NCBI RefSeq assembly: GCF_000308495.1
Contig: NZ_BAFU01000028.1
Span: 1 to 52,271 of the forward strand
DNA from: Nocardia brevicatena NBRC 12119
Lineage (GTDB): Bacteria > Actinomycetota > Actinomycetes > Mycobacteriales > Mycobacteriaceae
Direction of reading: 5' to 3'
Length of the DNA: 52,271 bases
Shown here: one piece after another, positions 1 through 7,330 of the stretch
Layout: every line of letters starts with the position of its first letter
Position numbering within the stretch: position 1 is the stretch's first letter
Made by a program: the position numbers and the translations under genes
Notes under the pieces: model-generated
Databases searched by the model: none
What the model was told of the DNA's origin: nothing
The model's input: only the letters and a program-made list of their open reading frames with translations

Positions 1-16
1 TCCCACCATCGGCATC

Positions 17-502
17 CTAACCCGAGCGCAGAGCCGCACCTGCCGCTGTGGGCGCTGGTCGGGAACGAGCTCGGAGCCGATCACCGGGTGGCTGTCCGGA
101 TGAGGAGTTGTTGATGTTCCAGGGTCCATGGGGCGGCACGGGACCGCCGGGCCAGGGTCCACAGACCTTCGGTGTGGGCGTGCCGCTGGGTGAACCCCTG
201 GACGCGTACCGTACATACCAGCCGTTGTCTTCGATCACGAAGTGCAGGATCCGGTCGATCGGATCGGTGCGCTGATGGCGGGGTAACCCGTAGCCGATCG
301 GCCCGGTCGGGCGATCGCCGTCGAACACCACATGCCAGGGTGCGATGTTGCCGTGGCCGGTCAACGCCCCGGGTGCGTCGGTGCACAGGCTCCAGGGCCG
401 CCACCGTGCGTCCGGTGGTGGAGTGAAGGTGCGGCCGATCCGACGAAGTCGGCGCAGCAACGCGCCGACCTCGTGCAAGCTCTGCTCGGCATCCGGCCAC
501 AC
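17..502 (-). pseudogene. Aminoglycoside phosphotransferase-like remnant
   Basis: The frame keeps the C-lobe signature of APH/choline-kinase-like phosphotransferases: an LLRRL helix, then HGNIAPWHVVFDGDRP, which aligns with the catalytic loop HGDxxPxN and following strand. The catalytic Asp is Asn here, and the metal-binding DWD that should follow is GYG. The N-lobe with the nucleotide-binding strands is absent. The homology stops soon after the GYG, and the rest of the frame is unrelated Pro/Gly-rich sequence. A functional kinase is therefore unlikely. The family identification rests on pattern recognition of about 70 residues. It could instead be a divergent non-catalytic relative, but loss of both key acidic sites favours decay. 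Confidence 0.5.
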
Positions 503-773
503 GGACCGGGCGAAGATCGTTCCTTGTGGTTTCGCCTACCCGTGACCCGCGCGTGCGTCAGGGTGTCGCCGAGGATCTGATCCGCACGCGACTACGTGCT
601 CATTGTGCCGGTGTTGGACGCCGGGCCGCGGTGGTCTATGACGTCATCTATCGGCGGATCGCGCGCTCGGTCCGTGCGATGACCGTCTCGGCGGAGACAC
701 GGGCCAGGGACTGCGCAGGGCTTGTCGGCGACGTTTCCGAAGGATCTGCGTATTCGTTCTACCGAAGAGGGGG
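503..773. other. Stretch without an assignable gene
   Basis: No frame here has a convincing start, ribosome-binding site and family signature. A plus-strand frame opened by GTG at 526 runs through the region, but I recognise no domain in it and its later part overlaps the better-placed small frame at 774. I treat the stretch as non-coding or decayed sequence upstream of the ArsR-type gene. Confidence 0.35.
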
Positions 774-1046
774 GTGGCCATCATCGACGAATACGCCGAA
801 TACCGCCCCACCGTCGACGGTGTCCTTTCCGACCGGACTGTCATGGATGCCGCCGCCCACGTTACCGGTAATGCGGGCTTCTCCGACCCGGAAATCACCG
901 CCACCTGGGCGCACCAGGAAGTCCGCGAGCACGCCGCCGCCGTGTGGGAAAGATACGACCGCCGACCCGGACACGGAGCAGGGCCGTGTCCGGCGGGACC
1001 ACCACCATCATTCCAGGGGCCGACCGCCGTTGACATGTGCAGGTAA
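774..1046 (+). CDS. Small hypothetical protein
   Basis: A 90-residue frame begins with GTG preceded by a strong purine-rich GAAGAGGGGG. The first 62 residues (VAIIDEYAEYRPTVDGVLSD and following) have the balanced, Ala/Asp/Glu-rich composition of a real soluble protein. The last 25 are Pro/Gly-rich. The stop lies inside the promoter/operator of the downstream ArsR-type gene, which is unusual for an intact gene. No family is recognised and no signal peptide or membrane segment is visible. It may be a true short gene or the tail of a decayed one. Confidence 0.35.
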   Translation: MAIIDEYAEYRPTVDGVLSDRTVMDAAAHVTGNAGFSDPEITATWAHQEVREHAAAVWERYDRRPGHGAGPCPAGPPPSFQGPTAVDMCR

Positions 1047-1059
1047 ATACCTGCATAAT
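1030..1059 (+). promoter_or_regulatory. Promoter with palindromic ArsR-type operator
   Basis: TTGACA at 1030-1035 and CATAAT at 1054-1059 form a near-consensus sigma-70 promoter with an 18-bp spacer. A perfect inverted repeat, TGCAGGTAAATACCTGCA (8-bp arms, 2-bp centre, 1038-1055), fills the spacer and touches the -10 box. Transcription would start at about 1066-1067, right at the GTG at 1067, so the mRNA is probably leaderless. The position fits autorepression by the ArsR-type protein encoded next. Confidence 0.75.
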
Positions 1060-1066
1060 CGAGCGT

Positions 1067-1873
1067 GTGGGCAGTGATATGGAACCCATGGACTCGGTCT
1101 TCAGGGCGTTGGCCGACCCGACCCGGCGGCTGTTGCTCGACCGCCTACGCGAACGGGACGGCCGGACGCTGAGCGAATTGTGCGAGCACCTGGGCATGGC
1201 CCGCCAGTCCGTGACGCAACATCTCGACATCCTCGGGCGGGCGCATCTCGTCACCGTGGTCCGTCGCGGGCGGGAACGGCTGCACTACATCAACCCGGCA
1301 CCGATCCACGAGATCGAACAGCGGTGGATCTCGGTGTTCGACAAACCCCGACTACAAGCGCTCGGCGATATCAAACGCCGAGCGGAGGAGTACGCCATGG
1401 CCGATGTATCGACAGCGGTGCCGACCTACGTCTACACCACGTATATCCGCGCGACCGCCGAGCAGGTGTGGAAAGCGCTGACCGATGCCGACCTGACGGC
1501 GAGCTACTGGGGACATGCGAATGTCTCCGACTGGCAGCCGGGATCGACCTGGGAGCATCGCCGTGTCGACGGATCGGGCGCCATCGATATCGTGGGCCGG
1601 GTCCTCGAAACCGAGCCGCCGACCCGGCTGGTCTTCACCTTCGCCGATCCGGACGGGGACCCCTCGCGGGAAGCCTCCGTCGTGACCTTCCTCGTCGAGC
1701 CGTATCACGACATCGTCCGGCTCACGGTGACCCACGAGAAGCTCGCGAACCAGGAGGAATACACGGCTGTCTCCGGTGGATGGCCCGCGATCCTGGCGAA
1801 CCTCAAATCCCTGCTCGAGACCGGAGAGGCGCTGCCGCAGGATCCGTGGGAGATGGACGGCCCGAACGCCTGA
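1067..1873 (+). CDS. ArsR-family HTH / SRPBCC (AHSA1) fusion regulator
   Basis: The N-terminal ~95 residues are a winged helix of the ArsR family, with FRALADPTRRLLLDRL and the recognition helix region LCEHLGMARQSVTQHLDIL. From about residue 108 (TYVYTTYIRATAEQVWKALT) a START/Bet v1-like SRPBCC domain of the AHSA1 type follows, with the usual hydrophobic-ligand fold pattern ending near VSGGWPAILANLKSLLETG. Such fusions are common in actinobacteria. By family logic they couple ligand sensing to DNA binding, but the ligand is unknown. An ATG at 1037 also opens the frame, but it lies inside the promoter. The likely starts are GTG 1067 (leaderless) or ATG 1079. The gene is probably autoregulated through the palindrome at 1038-1055. 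Confidence 0.88.
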   Translation: MGSDMEPMDSVFRALADPTRRLLLDRLRERDGRTLSELCEHLGMARQSVTQHLDILGRAHLVTVVRRGRERLHYINPAPIHEIEQRWISVFDKPRLQALGDIKRRAEEYAMADVSTAVPTYVYTTYIRATAEQVWKALTDADLTASYWGHANVSDWQPGSTWEHRRVDGSGAIDIVGRVLETEPPTRLVFTFADPDGDPSREASVVTFLVEPYHDIVRLTVTHEKLANQEEYTAVSGGWPAILANLKSLLETGEALPQDPWEMDGPNA

Positions 1874-2009
1874 AAGCGCTCGGGATCATATCTTTCGATC
1901 GGCGCGGTCGCTGCGGCGGCCGCGCCGATTACGTTTCGGGCGCGCGTATGGTCCGCGGGTGGGGCCCCGCCGTATCGTTCGGCCCGATCGAAGAACGAAC
2001 TCTCACTAC

Positions 2010-2038
2010 TTGTGCACGATTAATCGCTGACGTATATT
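2010..2038 (+). promoter_or_regulatory. Promoter and candidate operator of the PadR gene
   Basis: TTGTGC (2010-2015) and TATATT (2033-2038) are separated by 17 bp. The spacer contains the 10-bp perfect palindrome CGATTAATCG (2017-2026), a plausible autoregulatory site. The ribosome-binding site AAGGAGGG lies just before ATG 2061. Confidence 0.55.
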
Positions 2039-2060
2039 CGTGAACGAGTAAGGAGGGTGT

Positions 2061-2714
2061 ATGGCGAAGAAACGCAAGGTCGGCAACCTGCTGGCACTGG
2101 CGGTGCTCTCGGCGATGGTCGATAGGCCCATGCACCGCTACGAAATCGCTGCCACGCTGCGAGAACGCGGTAAGGAGCGCGATATGGACATCAAATGGGG
2201 CTCGCTTTACACGGTGGTGCAGAACCTGGCGAAGGCCGGATTTCTCGAAGTGGTCGGCAGCGAACGCGCGGGAGCGCGACCGGAGCGGGTGATCTACCGG
2301 ATCACCGAGGCGGGGCGCGCGGAACTGCTGGACTGGACACGCGAGCTGATCGCCGAACCGGTGCCCGAACAGCGTCGATTCGTGGCCGGACTGTCGATTC
2401 TGGGCGTGCTTCCTCCCGACGAGGTGGCCGAGCTGCTCGGCCGGCGCCTGTCCGCGCTCGACGGGCAGATCGCCGAAGTGCGGCGTGAGCTCGAGGAACA
2501 TGCGAGAGTGCTGCCCAGGCTGTTCCTGATGGAGACGGAATACGGGCTGGCCATGTTGGAGGCCGAAGCCGAATGGGCACGCTCGCTGCGCGCGGAACTG
2601 GAAGCGGGAACATTCCCCGAACAGGACCATTGGCGGGCCTGGGCCACCGGCGAGATCGATATGGCGACCGTCGCCGAAGAGTTGAAAGGGGGACACGTCC
2701 CGGAAGACAGCTGA
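2061..2714 (+). CDS. PadR-family transcriptional regulator
   Basis: The first ~85 residues are a PadR winged helix: LLALAVLSAMVDRPMHRYEIAATL, then KWGSLYTVVQNLAKAGFLEVV, then the wing PERVIYRITEAGRAELLDW. The C-terminal ~110 residues are helical and charged (long Glu/Arg-rich helix near 130-150), as in PadR dimerisation domains. The length of 217 aa is normal for the long PadR subfamily. The start is fixed by AAGGAGGG seven bases upstream of ATG. A FAD monooxygenase follows in the same direction 197 bp downstream and is a likely target. PadR proteins usually repress detoxification or efflux genes, but the inducer cannot be told from sequence. Confidence 0.9.
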   Translation: MAKKRKVGNLLALAVLSAMVDRPMHRYEIAATLRERGKERDMDIKWGSLYTVVQNLAKAGFLEVVGSERAGARPERVIYRITEAGRAELLDWTRELIAEPVPEQRRFVAGLSILGVLPPDEVAELLGRRLSALDGQIAEVRRELEEHARVLPRLFLMETEYGLAMLEAEAEWARSLRAELEAGTFPEQDHWRAWATGEIDMATVAEELKGGHVPEDS

Positions 2715-2879
2715 GCCGGTACTTTTCACCGGACCCGGCGGAGGTGCGGCAACACCACCGCCGAGTCCGGGTAACCGTCTCGGACCGTGCCCGCGCATTC
2801 GATCGCACACCCGGCCACGAGTTTGGCAGACACAGGATAACCGGGTGATGGATGCGCGGGGCGGTTCGACTCGAACAGA

Positions 2880-2904
2880 TTCGAATTCGAAACACCCGAG
2901 GAGA
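2880..2904 (+). promoter_or_regulatory. 12-bp palindrome and RBS before the monooxygenase
   Basis: TTCGAATTCGAA (2880-2891) is a perfect 12-bp palindrome just upstream of the ribosome-binding site GAGGAGA (2898-2904). It is a candidate repressor site, for example for the adjacent PadR protein. That assignment is inference only. Confidence 0.4.
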
Positions 2905-2911
2905 TATATCC

Positions 2912-4123
2912 ATGTCCGGAATCGGTTCCGCCCTGGTGATCGGCGGCGGTATCGCGGGGCCCGTGGCGGCCACCGCACTGCGAAAGGCGGGCATCGACGC
3001 CCGCGTCTACGAGGCATATCCCGGCCCCGCGTACACCATCGGCAGCGGACTCGCCCTGGCGCCCAATGGGATGGCCGCTCTCGATCTGATCGGCGCGGGA
3101 GACGCGGTACGCGATATCGCGGTGCCGATATCGAAGATGACCATGGGCTTCGGTGATAAAAAGATATCCCTGCCGAGCCTGTCCGATGTGCCGCCCCTGC
3201 AGGTGGTGGACCGTGGTGAGTTGCATCGGGTTCTGCACATGCACGCGGTCGAGGACGGCGTACCGGTGGAATACGGGAAACGACTCGTCGGGGCGGACCA
3301 GGACGGCGACGGCGTCACCGCGCGGTTCGCCGACGGCAGTACCGCCCGCGCCGATGTGCTGATCGGCGCCGACGGTATCCGTTCCATGGTGCGGCGGCTC
3401 ATCGACCCCGACGCGCCCGGCCCGGACTACACCGGAATGCTGGGGTTCGGCGCGCTCACCGAGTGCCGGGTCGAACTCGACGAGGACACCATGGTCTTCG
3501 CCTTCGGCAAACGGGCCTACTACCTGTACTGGCCCGAGGGCGACGGCCGAGTGGTCTGGGGGGCGAACCTGCCGCACAGGGAGTATCTGTCGCTGACCCA
3601 GGCGCGGGAGATACCGGCCGAGCGGTGGTTGTCGATCCTGCGTGAGGTCTACGGTGAGGACACCCCGGGCGGGGAGTTGGCCCGGGCCACCCGTGCCGAA
3701 GATCTGCAGATCGTCGGGGCGCTGCACATCATGCCGCCGGTGCCGCACTGGTACAGCGACCGGATGGTTCTGGTGGGGGACGCGGTACACGCACCGTCCA
3801 ACAGTTCCGGGCAGGGGGCCTCGCTGGCGATCGAGAGCGCCATCCAGGTGGCGCGCTGCCTGCGTGACCTGCCGACACCCGGCGAGGCGTTCGCCGCCTA
3901 CGAGCGGTTGCGGCGGACCCGGGTAGAGGGTGTGGCTGCCCGCGCGGCCAGGATCAACCACAGCAAGACGCCGGGGCCGGTGGGGCGGGCGGTGATGCGG
4001 ACGCTCATGCCGCTGATGGCACGGACGGTGATGAACCCCGAGAAGACGATGGGTGCCGAACAGCGGTATCGGATCGACTGGGAGGCGCCGGTTCAGACCG
4101 AACTCGTCGCGAACGCGGTGTAG
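2912..4123 (+). CDS. FAD-dependent monooxygenase (PF01494-type)
   Basis: This 403-residue flavoprotein has the GGGIAG dinucleotide-binding motif at residues 11-16, a GADGIRSMVRR (DG motif) near 150 and the FAD-ribityl motif GDAVHAPSNSSGQGASLAIE near 290. The order is that of class A aromatic/TetX-like hydroxylases, which use NAD(P)H and O2. The region between the motifs binds substrate and is not diagnostic. The ATG at 2912 is chosen over 2852 because GAGGAGA stands eight bases upstream and the FAD motif then starts at the usual distance. The preceding PadR gene suggests inducible detoxification or catabolism. A rho-independent-like hairpin follows directly. Confidence 0.88.
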   Translation: MSGIGSALVIGGGIAGPVAATALRKAGIDARVYEAYPGPAYTIGSGLALAPNGMAALDLIGAGDAVRDIAVPISKMTMGFGDKKISLPSLSDVPPLQVVDRGELHRVLHMHAVEDGVPVEYGKRLVGADQDGDGVTARFADGSTARADVLIGADGIRSMVRRLIDPDAPGPDYTGMLGFGALTECRVELDEDTMVFAFGKRAYYLYWPEGDGRVVWGANLPHREYLSLTQAREIPAERWLSILREVYGEDTPGGELARATRAEDLQIVGALHIMPPVPHWYSDRMVLVGDAVHAPSNSSGQGASLAIESAIQVARCLRDLPTPGEAFAAYERLRRTRVEGVAARAARINHSKTPGPVGRAVMRTLMPLMARTVMNPEKTMGAEQRYRIDWEAPVQTELVANAV

Positions 4124-4132
4124 TCGCGCGGG

Positions 4133-4163
4133 CATGCGGGCGCCGCGTACCGGCGCCCGCATG
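4133..4163. terminator. Bidirectional terminator hairpin
   Basis: CATGCGGGCGCC (4133-4144) pairs perfectly with GGCGCCCGCATG (4152-4163) across a 7-nt loop. It sits between the convergent monooxygenase gene and the minus-strand acidic-repeat gene, so it can serve both. There is no U tract, as is usual in high-GC actinobacteria. Confidence 0.75.
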
Positions 4164-4165
4164 GA

Positions 4166-4867
4166 TCACCAGGGTTTGCGTAATTTCCTTAGGAGCCGCC
4201 GTAGTGTGCCGGTATTCGCCTCGGGCCGGCTCGCCAGGGGCTTTTGTTCGGGAGGTTCCGTGGACGGGGCCGGTTGCGCCGAATCCGGTTCCGGCGCCGG
4301 TTTCGACTCGTCGATGGCCGGGGACGGCTGTGCCGACGACGCTGCCGGTTCTTCCTGGGCCGTCGGGGGTTCTTCCATTGCCGTGACGGGTTCGTTCTCT
4401 GCCGTGGTGGGTTCGTCCGCCGGTGCGGGTTCTTCCGCACCGGCGGTTTTCTCCGCCGCTACCGTGGGCTCACCCGTCGCCGCGGGTTCTTCCGTCGCCG
4501 CGGGTTCTTCCGTCACCTCGGGTTCTTTCGTCGCCGCCGCGGAAACATCCGAGGCCTCGGGTTCGTCCCCCGCGTCGTCCTTTCTGGCTTCGAACGGGAT
4601 CGTGTTGCCGGCCGCGTCGCGGGTACCGGCCACGGCCATGATGGCCGAGACGAGCTCGTCACAATCGGACCAGGTACCCGGTTCGGTGGCCTCGAGATTG
4701 CCGATCGTGTACCAGGTGTCGGTGCCGCGGTAGCGGACCAGGCCGTAGCCTTTGTCGTCGACGGCGACATCGAGCTCCCCGGAGACCGTTCCGACCTCCT
4801 GGGTCATGATCGATGTCTCGATGGGGATCTCGGTGACGTCTATTTGAACTCGCCTCGTTTCACGCAC
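4166..4867 (-). CDS. Hypothetical protein with Glu/Pro/Ala repeat tail
   Basis: A globular N-terminal part of ~100 residues (GYGLVRYRGTDTWYTIGN, then WSDCDELVSAIMAVAG) is followed by ~110 residues of low-complexity repeats of the type EEPAATEEPAATGEP and a basic end (RRLLRKLRKPW). No family is recognised. The frame opens at 4867, overlapping the 3' end of the HNH nuclease gene by 28 bp. An internal ATG at 4805-4807 would give a shorter product that begins just after that gene. Either way it is the second gene of a two-gene minus-strand unit, so it is probably a partner of the nuclease. A cognate inhibitor is one possibility, given the acidic character, but nothing in the sequence proves it. 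Confidence 0.65.
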   Translation of the reverse strand: MRETRRVQIDVTEIPIETSIMTQEVGTVSGELDVAVDDKGYGLVRYRGTDTWYTIGNLEATEPGTWSDCDELVSAIMAVAGTRDAAGNTIPFEARKDDAGDEPEASDVSAAATKEPEVTEEPAATEEPAATGEPTVAAEKTAGAEEPAPADEPTTAENEPVTAMEEPPTAQEEPAASSAQPSPAIDESKPAPEPDSAQPAPSTEPPEQKPLASRPEANTGTLRRLLRKLRKPW

Positions 4868-5598
4868 TCGTCGACCGCGGTGCGCAGTGCGGTCTGCTCG
4901 TCGGAATCAACGCTCAGCCCGTACTTTAGCTTGATTTTGATGTACCGATCGACATAACGACAGCGGAAATTACCCGGCGGCAGGTATTTCGAGGGGTCCT
5001 GGTCGCCCTTGGAACGGTTGGCCGACGGGTCGGAGGCGACCAGATTGACGGCGTCGTTGGCAATACGGCGGCGGGTGTTCTTGTCCAGTTTCCCCGCGCC
5101 CGACCGCCACGCCTCGGCCAGTGGGACGATGTGTTCGGCATCGACCTTCTTCGGATCGGTGATCCACTTGTACGGCTGGAGTTGCCCGGTCTTGCTGTCC
5201 AGTACGCCGTATTCGTCGCGCCAGCCCCCGTCCTTGCCGACCTTCAGGTCGCAGGTCTTCGGGTCCAGGGTGACGGTGCCGGTGGCGTCGCGCAGCATCA
5301 TCACCTCGCGGGTGGTACAGCGCTCATACTGTGCGAATTCGGGACCGAAACCGTGTTCGGGCTCGTTGTTGTCCCAGTGCGGAAACTCCTCACGGCTGTA
5401 TCCGGTCATGGGGGCCTCCTTGGCGACCGGCAGCTTCCCGAGGGCATCGCCGACCTCCTTCGCGGAGGCCACCGTGGGGCCCGACGTGTCGGGGGAGGTT
5501 TCGTCCTTGCCGGTGGACCCCTCGAGCAGCGAGTATCCGACGGCCACGACGATGGCGATCAGAATCGGGCCGACAACGGCCACGATGCGCTTCATCAT
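4840..5598 (-). CDS. Membrane-anchored/secreted HNH nuclease (DUF1524-type)
   Basis: Residues 5-25 (VAVVGPILIAIVVAVGYSLL) form an N-terminal signal or anchor helix, followed by a Ser/Thr/Asp-rich linker. The catalytic region near residues 150-215 contains DAEHIVPLAEAW, RRRIANDAVNL and the block DPSANRSKGDQDPSKYLPP, which is the HNH arrangement of the GmrSD C-terminal (DUF1524) family. The protein should act outside the cytoplasmic membrane, probably as a non-specific or nutrient-scavenging nuclease. The start at 5598 is supported by GGAGG six bases upstream of a double ATG. The 3' end overlaps the acidic repeat protein gene. Confidence 0.85.
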   Translation of the reverse strand: MMKRIVAVVGPILIAIVVAVGYSLLEGSTGKDETSPDTSGPTVASAKEVGDALGKLPVAKEAPMTGYSREEFPHWDNNEPEHGFGPEFAQYERCTTREVMMLRDATGTVTLDPKTCDLKVGKDGGWRDEYGVLDSKTGQLQPYKWITDPKKVDAEHIVPLAEAWRSGAGKLDKNTRRRIANDAVNLVASDPSANRSKGDQDPSKYLPPGNFRCRYVDRYIKIKLKYGLSVDSDEQTALRTAVDECVKRGEFK

Positions 5599-5777
5599 CG
5601 GTTACCTCCGCCGACTCGACGCACCGGCGCGGAGCCGGACGGGTGATGCAGCTGCGAATGCTGTGAACTTCAACGGGTTTCCTTGCCGACGCGCGGAGTT
5701 GTACGAGCGTCAAGCTACCGGTACAGCTAATGGGAAGCAATCGCCGGCGCGGTGGCGCTTCGGGGGATCCCCCGCAC

Positions 5778-5817
5778 CTTCCCCCGAGCCGCCGTGCCGG
5801 CGCCGGCTCGGGGGAAG
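5778..5817. terminator. Strong hairpin in the 480-bp gap 5599-6078
   Basis: CTTCCCCCGAGCC (5778-5790) pairs perfectly with GGCTCGGGGGAAG (5805-5817), a 13-bp stem with a 14-nt loop that is itself self-complementary. A second perfect palindrome, GGGGGATCCCCC, lies at 5762-5773. The site is downstream of the minus-strand PhoU-like gene and upstream of the HNH gene, so it most likely terminates the former. I see no gene in the rest of 5599-6078. Confidence 0.7.
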
Positions 5818-6078
5818 GGCTGTCACGAACGAGTACGGCTCCCGCCCGGGGCCGGTTGTCCGGACCGGCTACCGCGCGCACGACGGAGCTGATGAGGGGT
5901 AGCTCCGTGCAGCGTTCGGGCACCGGGCGCGAACTCGTTGTGACGTCCACGGCCGGATACGGCGATCCGACCACGTCTTCCGCTGTGGAACCGTAACACA
6001 GTATGTACGCCGAAACCGTTGTGGCTTCCCAGAATTGGGAGAATGGCCGCTGTCGGACGAACCGATCGGGCAGCGTGT

Positions 6079-6471
6079 TCACTCGGCGGTGGCGGTATCC
6101 GTCCGGGTGGTCGGTGGGATACCGGTGTCCAGGAATCGGGTCGGGCGTTCGATCTGGAGAATATGCTCGATCGAGCGTTCCAGGTGGTGGCCGATCAGGG
6201 CCGGTTCGCCGGCGATCTGGATCGCGGTCACCACACGGCGCAGATCGCGGGCCACCGGTGCCTGCGGCGCGAGCGGCACCACCGTGCGCGCCTCGCGGGA
6301 GTTGTGCATGCGCTGTAGTTCCTCTTCGAGGGCAAAGGCCTCGTAGGCGGCGGTGGAATCGGCCGTGACGAGCGCGTCGGTGACCCGCTCCGCGGCTTTC
6401 TGCGTGAGTCGACACATCTGCGTCGGATCCGCGGTCAACGCGACGAGTTCGTCGGTGAACCGAGTCCGCAC
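6079..6471 (-). CDS. Single-repeat PhoU-like protein
   Basis: Starting at GTG 6469-6471 (AGGGGAC upstream) the 130-residue product reads VRTRFTDELVALTADPTQMC and continues with AAERVTDALVTADSTAAYEA, then APQAPVARDLRRVVTAIQIAGE. This is the three-helix PhoU repeat, with the E/DxxxD metal-type positions partly replaced. Classical PhoU (~220 aa) has two such repeats and helps the PstSCAB/PhoR phosphate-signalling system; here there is only one repeat and a short Thr-rich tail. An ATG much further upstream opens the frame, but that segment overlaps the divergent F420 gene and has no PhoU similarity. No pst or phoR gene is near. Confidence 0.7.
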   Translation of the reverse strand: MRTRFTDELVALTADPTQMCRLTQKAAERVTDALVTADSTAAYEAFALEEELQRMHNSREARTVVPLAPQAPVARDLRRVVTAIQIAGEPALIGHHLERSIEHILQIERPTRFLDTGIPPTTRTDTATAE

Positions 6472-6550
6472 CGATGGATGTCCCCTACGACTGCTCGCAC
6501 GGTCGATCGATCCGTGGACTTCGTGGTGTATGACAGTGGCATCCGACTCG

Positions 6551-6562
6551 ATCAGGCCTGAT
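6551..6562. promoter_or_regulatory. 12-bp palindrome in a divergent promoter region
   Basis: ATCAGGCCTGAT is a perfect palindrome 14 bp before the ATG of the F420 oxidoreductase and 79 bp before the start of the divergent PhoU-like gene. It is a candidate operator shared by both genes. No dedicated regulator is adjacent. Confidence 0.35.
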
Positions 6563-6576
6563 GTTACCGTTGTCAC

Positions 6577-6972
6577 ATGTCCGACGCGCGCGCTATGAAA
6601 CACCGCATCGTCACCACCTTTCAACGTCTGGTCGCGAATCCGTTGAACCGCCGGTTGCCCTTCCAGCAGCTGTTGGAGACGACCGGGCGTAAGAGTGGTG
6701 AGCCGCGGGTCACGCCGATCGGCGGTTCGCGGGTGGGTAATGAATTCTGGTTCGTCTCGGAGTTCGGGGAACGTTCCCAGTACATCCGCAATATCAAGGC
6801 GGACAACAGGGTTCGGGTGCGTACGGGTGGCCGGTGGTATTCCGGAACGGCGCATTTGCTGTCCGAGGACGATGCCCGGGAACGGCTGCGCTCGCTGCCC
6901 CGCGGAAATAGCGCGCTGGTGCGGATCATGGGTAACGATCTGCTCACCGTTCGGGTGGATTTGGATACCTGA
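6577..6972 (+). CDS. Nitroreductase-family deazaflavin (F420)-dependent oxidoreductase
   Basis: The 131-residue protein has the Ddn-family pattern: LLETTGRKSGEPRVTPIGGS (near 31-50), FWFVSEFGERSQYIRNIKADNRVRV (near 53-77) and a C-terminal beta strand ending TVRVDLDT. Ddn-type enzymes are split beta-barrel proteins that use reduced coenzyme F420 to reduce quinones or nitroaromatics, usually at the membrane. Length and motif order are normal. It is transcribed divergently from the PhoU-like gene, and ATG 6577 lies 14 bp after a 12-bp palindrome. A possible start-less frame follows after the stop codon. Confidence 0.9.
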   Translation: MSDARAMKHRIVTTFQRLVANPLNRRLPFQQLLETTGRKSGEPRVTPIGGSRVGNEFWFVSEFGERSQYIRNIKADNRVRVRTGGRWYSGTAHLLSEDDARERLRSLPRGNSALVRIMGNDLLTVRVDLDT

Positions 6973-7290
6973 CCAGGAGGTATCGGCTACTTCGTCATTG
7001 AGCTGCCGGGACTCACCCGCGCCGCCGACCTACCGGCGGCCACCCTCATACCCCGCGAGCCGCAGGTCGCCGATCTGCTCAATAATGTCGAAACCGTTTC
7101 CGAGGACATCGCCTGGGCCGGTCCCGCCGCCGAGGCGGCCGGAGAGTTCGTGGTCTTCGCGCAGCGGCTGGACGAGTTCGTGGATTCGCTCACCACCGCC
7201 GCGCCCAGGGTGGATATCGGCAGCCTGATCGATCAGGCGCTGCGGAGCGCCGACGAGGATTCGGTGCGGGTGCGGGTCGGGCCGAAATAG
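6973..7290 (+). pseudogene. Start-less open frame downstream of the F420 gene
   Basis: Directly after the TGA of the F420 gene, in the same frame, runs an open stretch of about 100 codons that reads like real protein: LPGLTRAADLPAATLIPREP, then FVVFAQRLDEFVDSLTTAAP, ending RVRVGPK-stop. AGGAGG occurs at its beginning, but no ATG, GTG or TTG lies in frame near it; only ATC, ATT or CTG could start it. It is either a gene with a rare start, a remnant whose start was lost, or a readthrough extension. No family is recognised. Confidence 0.35.
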
Positions 7291-7330
7291 CCTGGAGCCG
7301 AACGCCGGTCGAGAACGCGGAATATCCCGA

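Noticed and set aside
2726-4162. Minus-strand frame of about 478 codons
   Set aside because: Antisense shadow of the FAD monooxygenase; Arg/His/Pro-rich and without motifs.
5390-6415. Minus-strand frame of about 341 codons across the HNH-PhoU gap
   Set aside because: It overlaps both recognised genes in another frame and its product is Arg/Pro-rich. The strong hairpins inside it argue for non-coding DNA.
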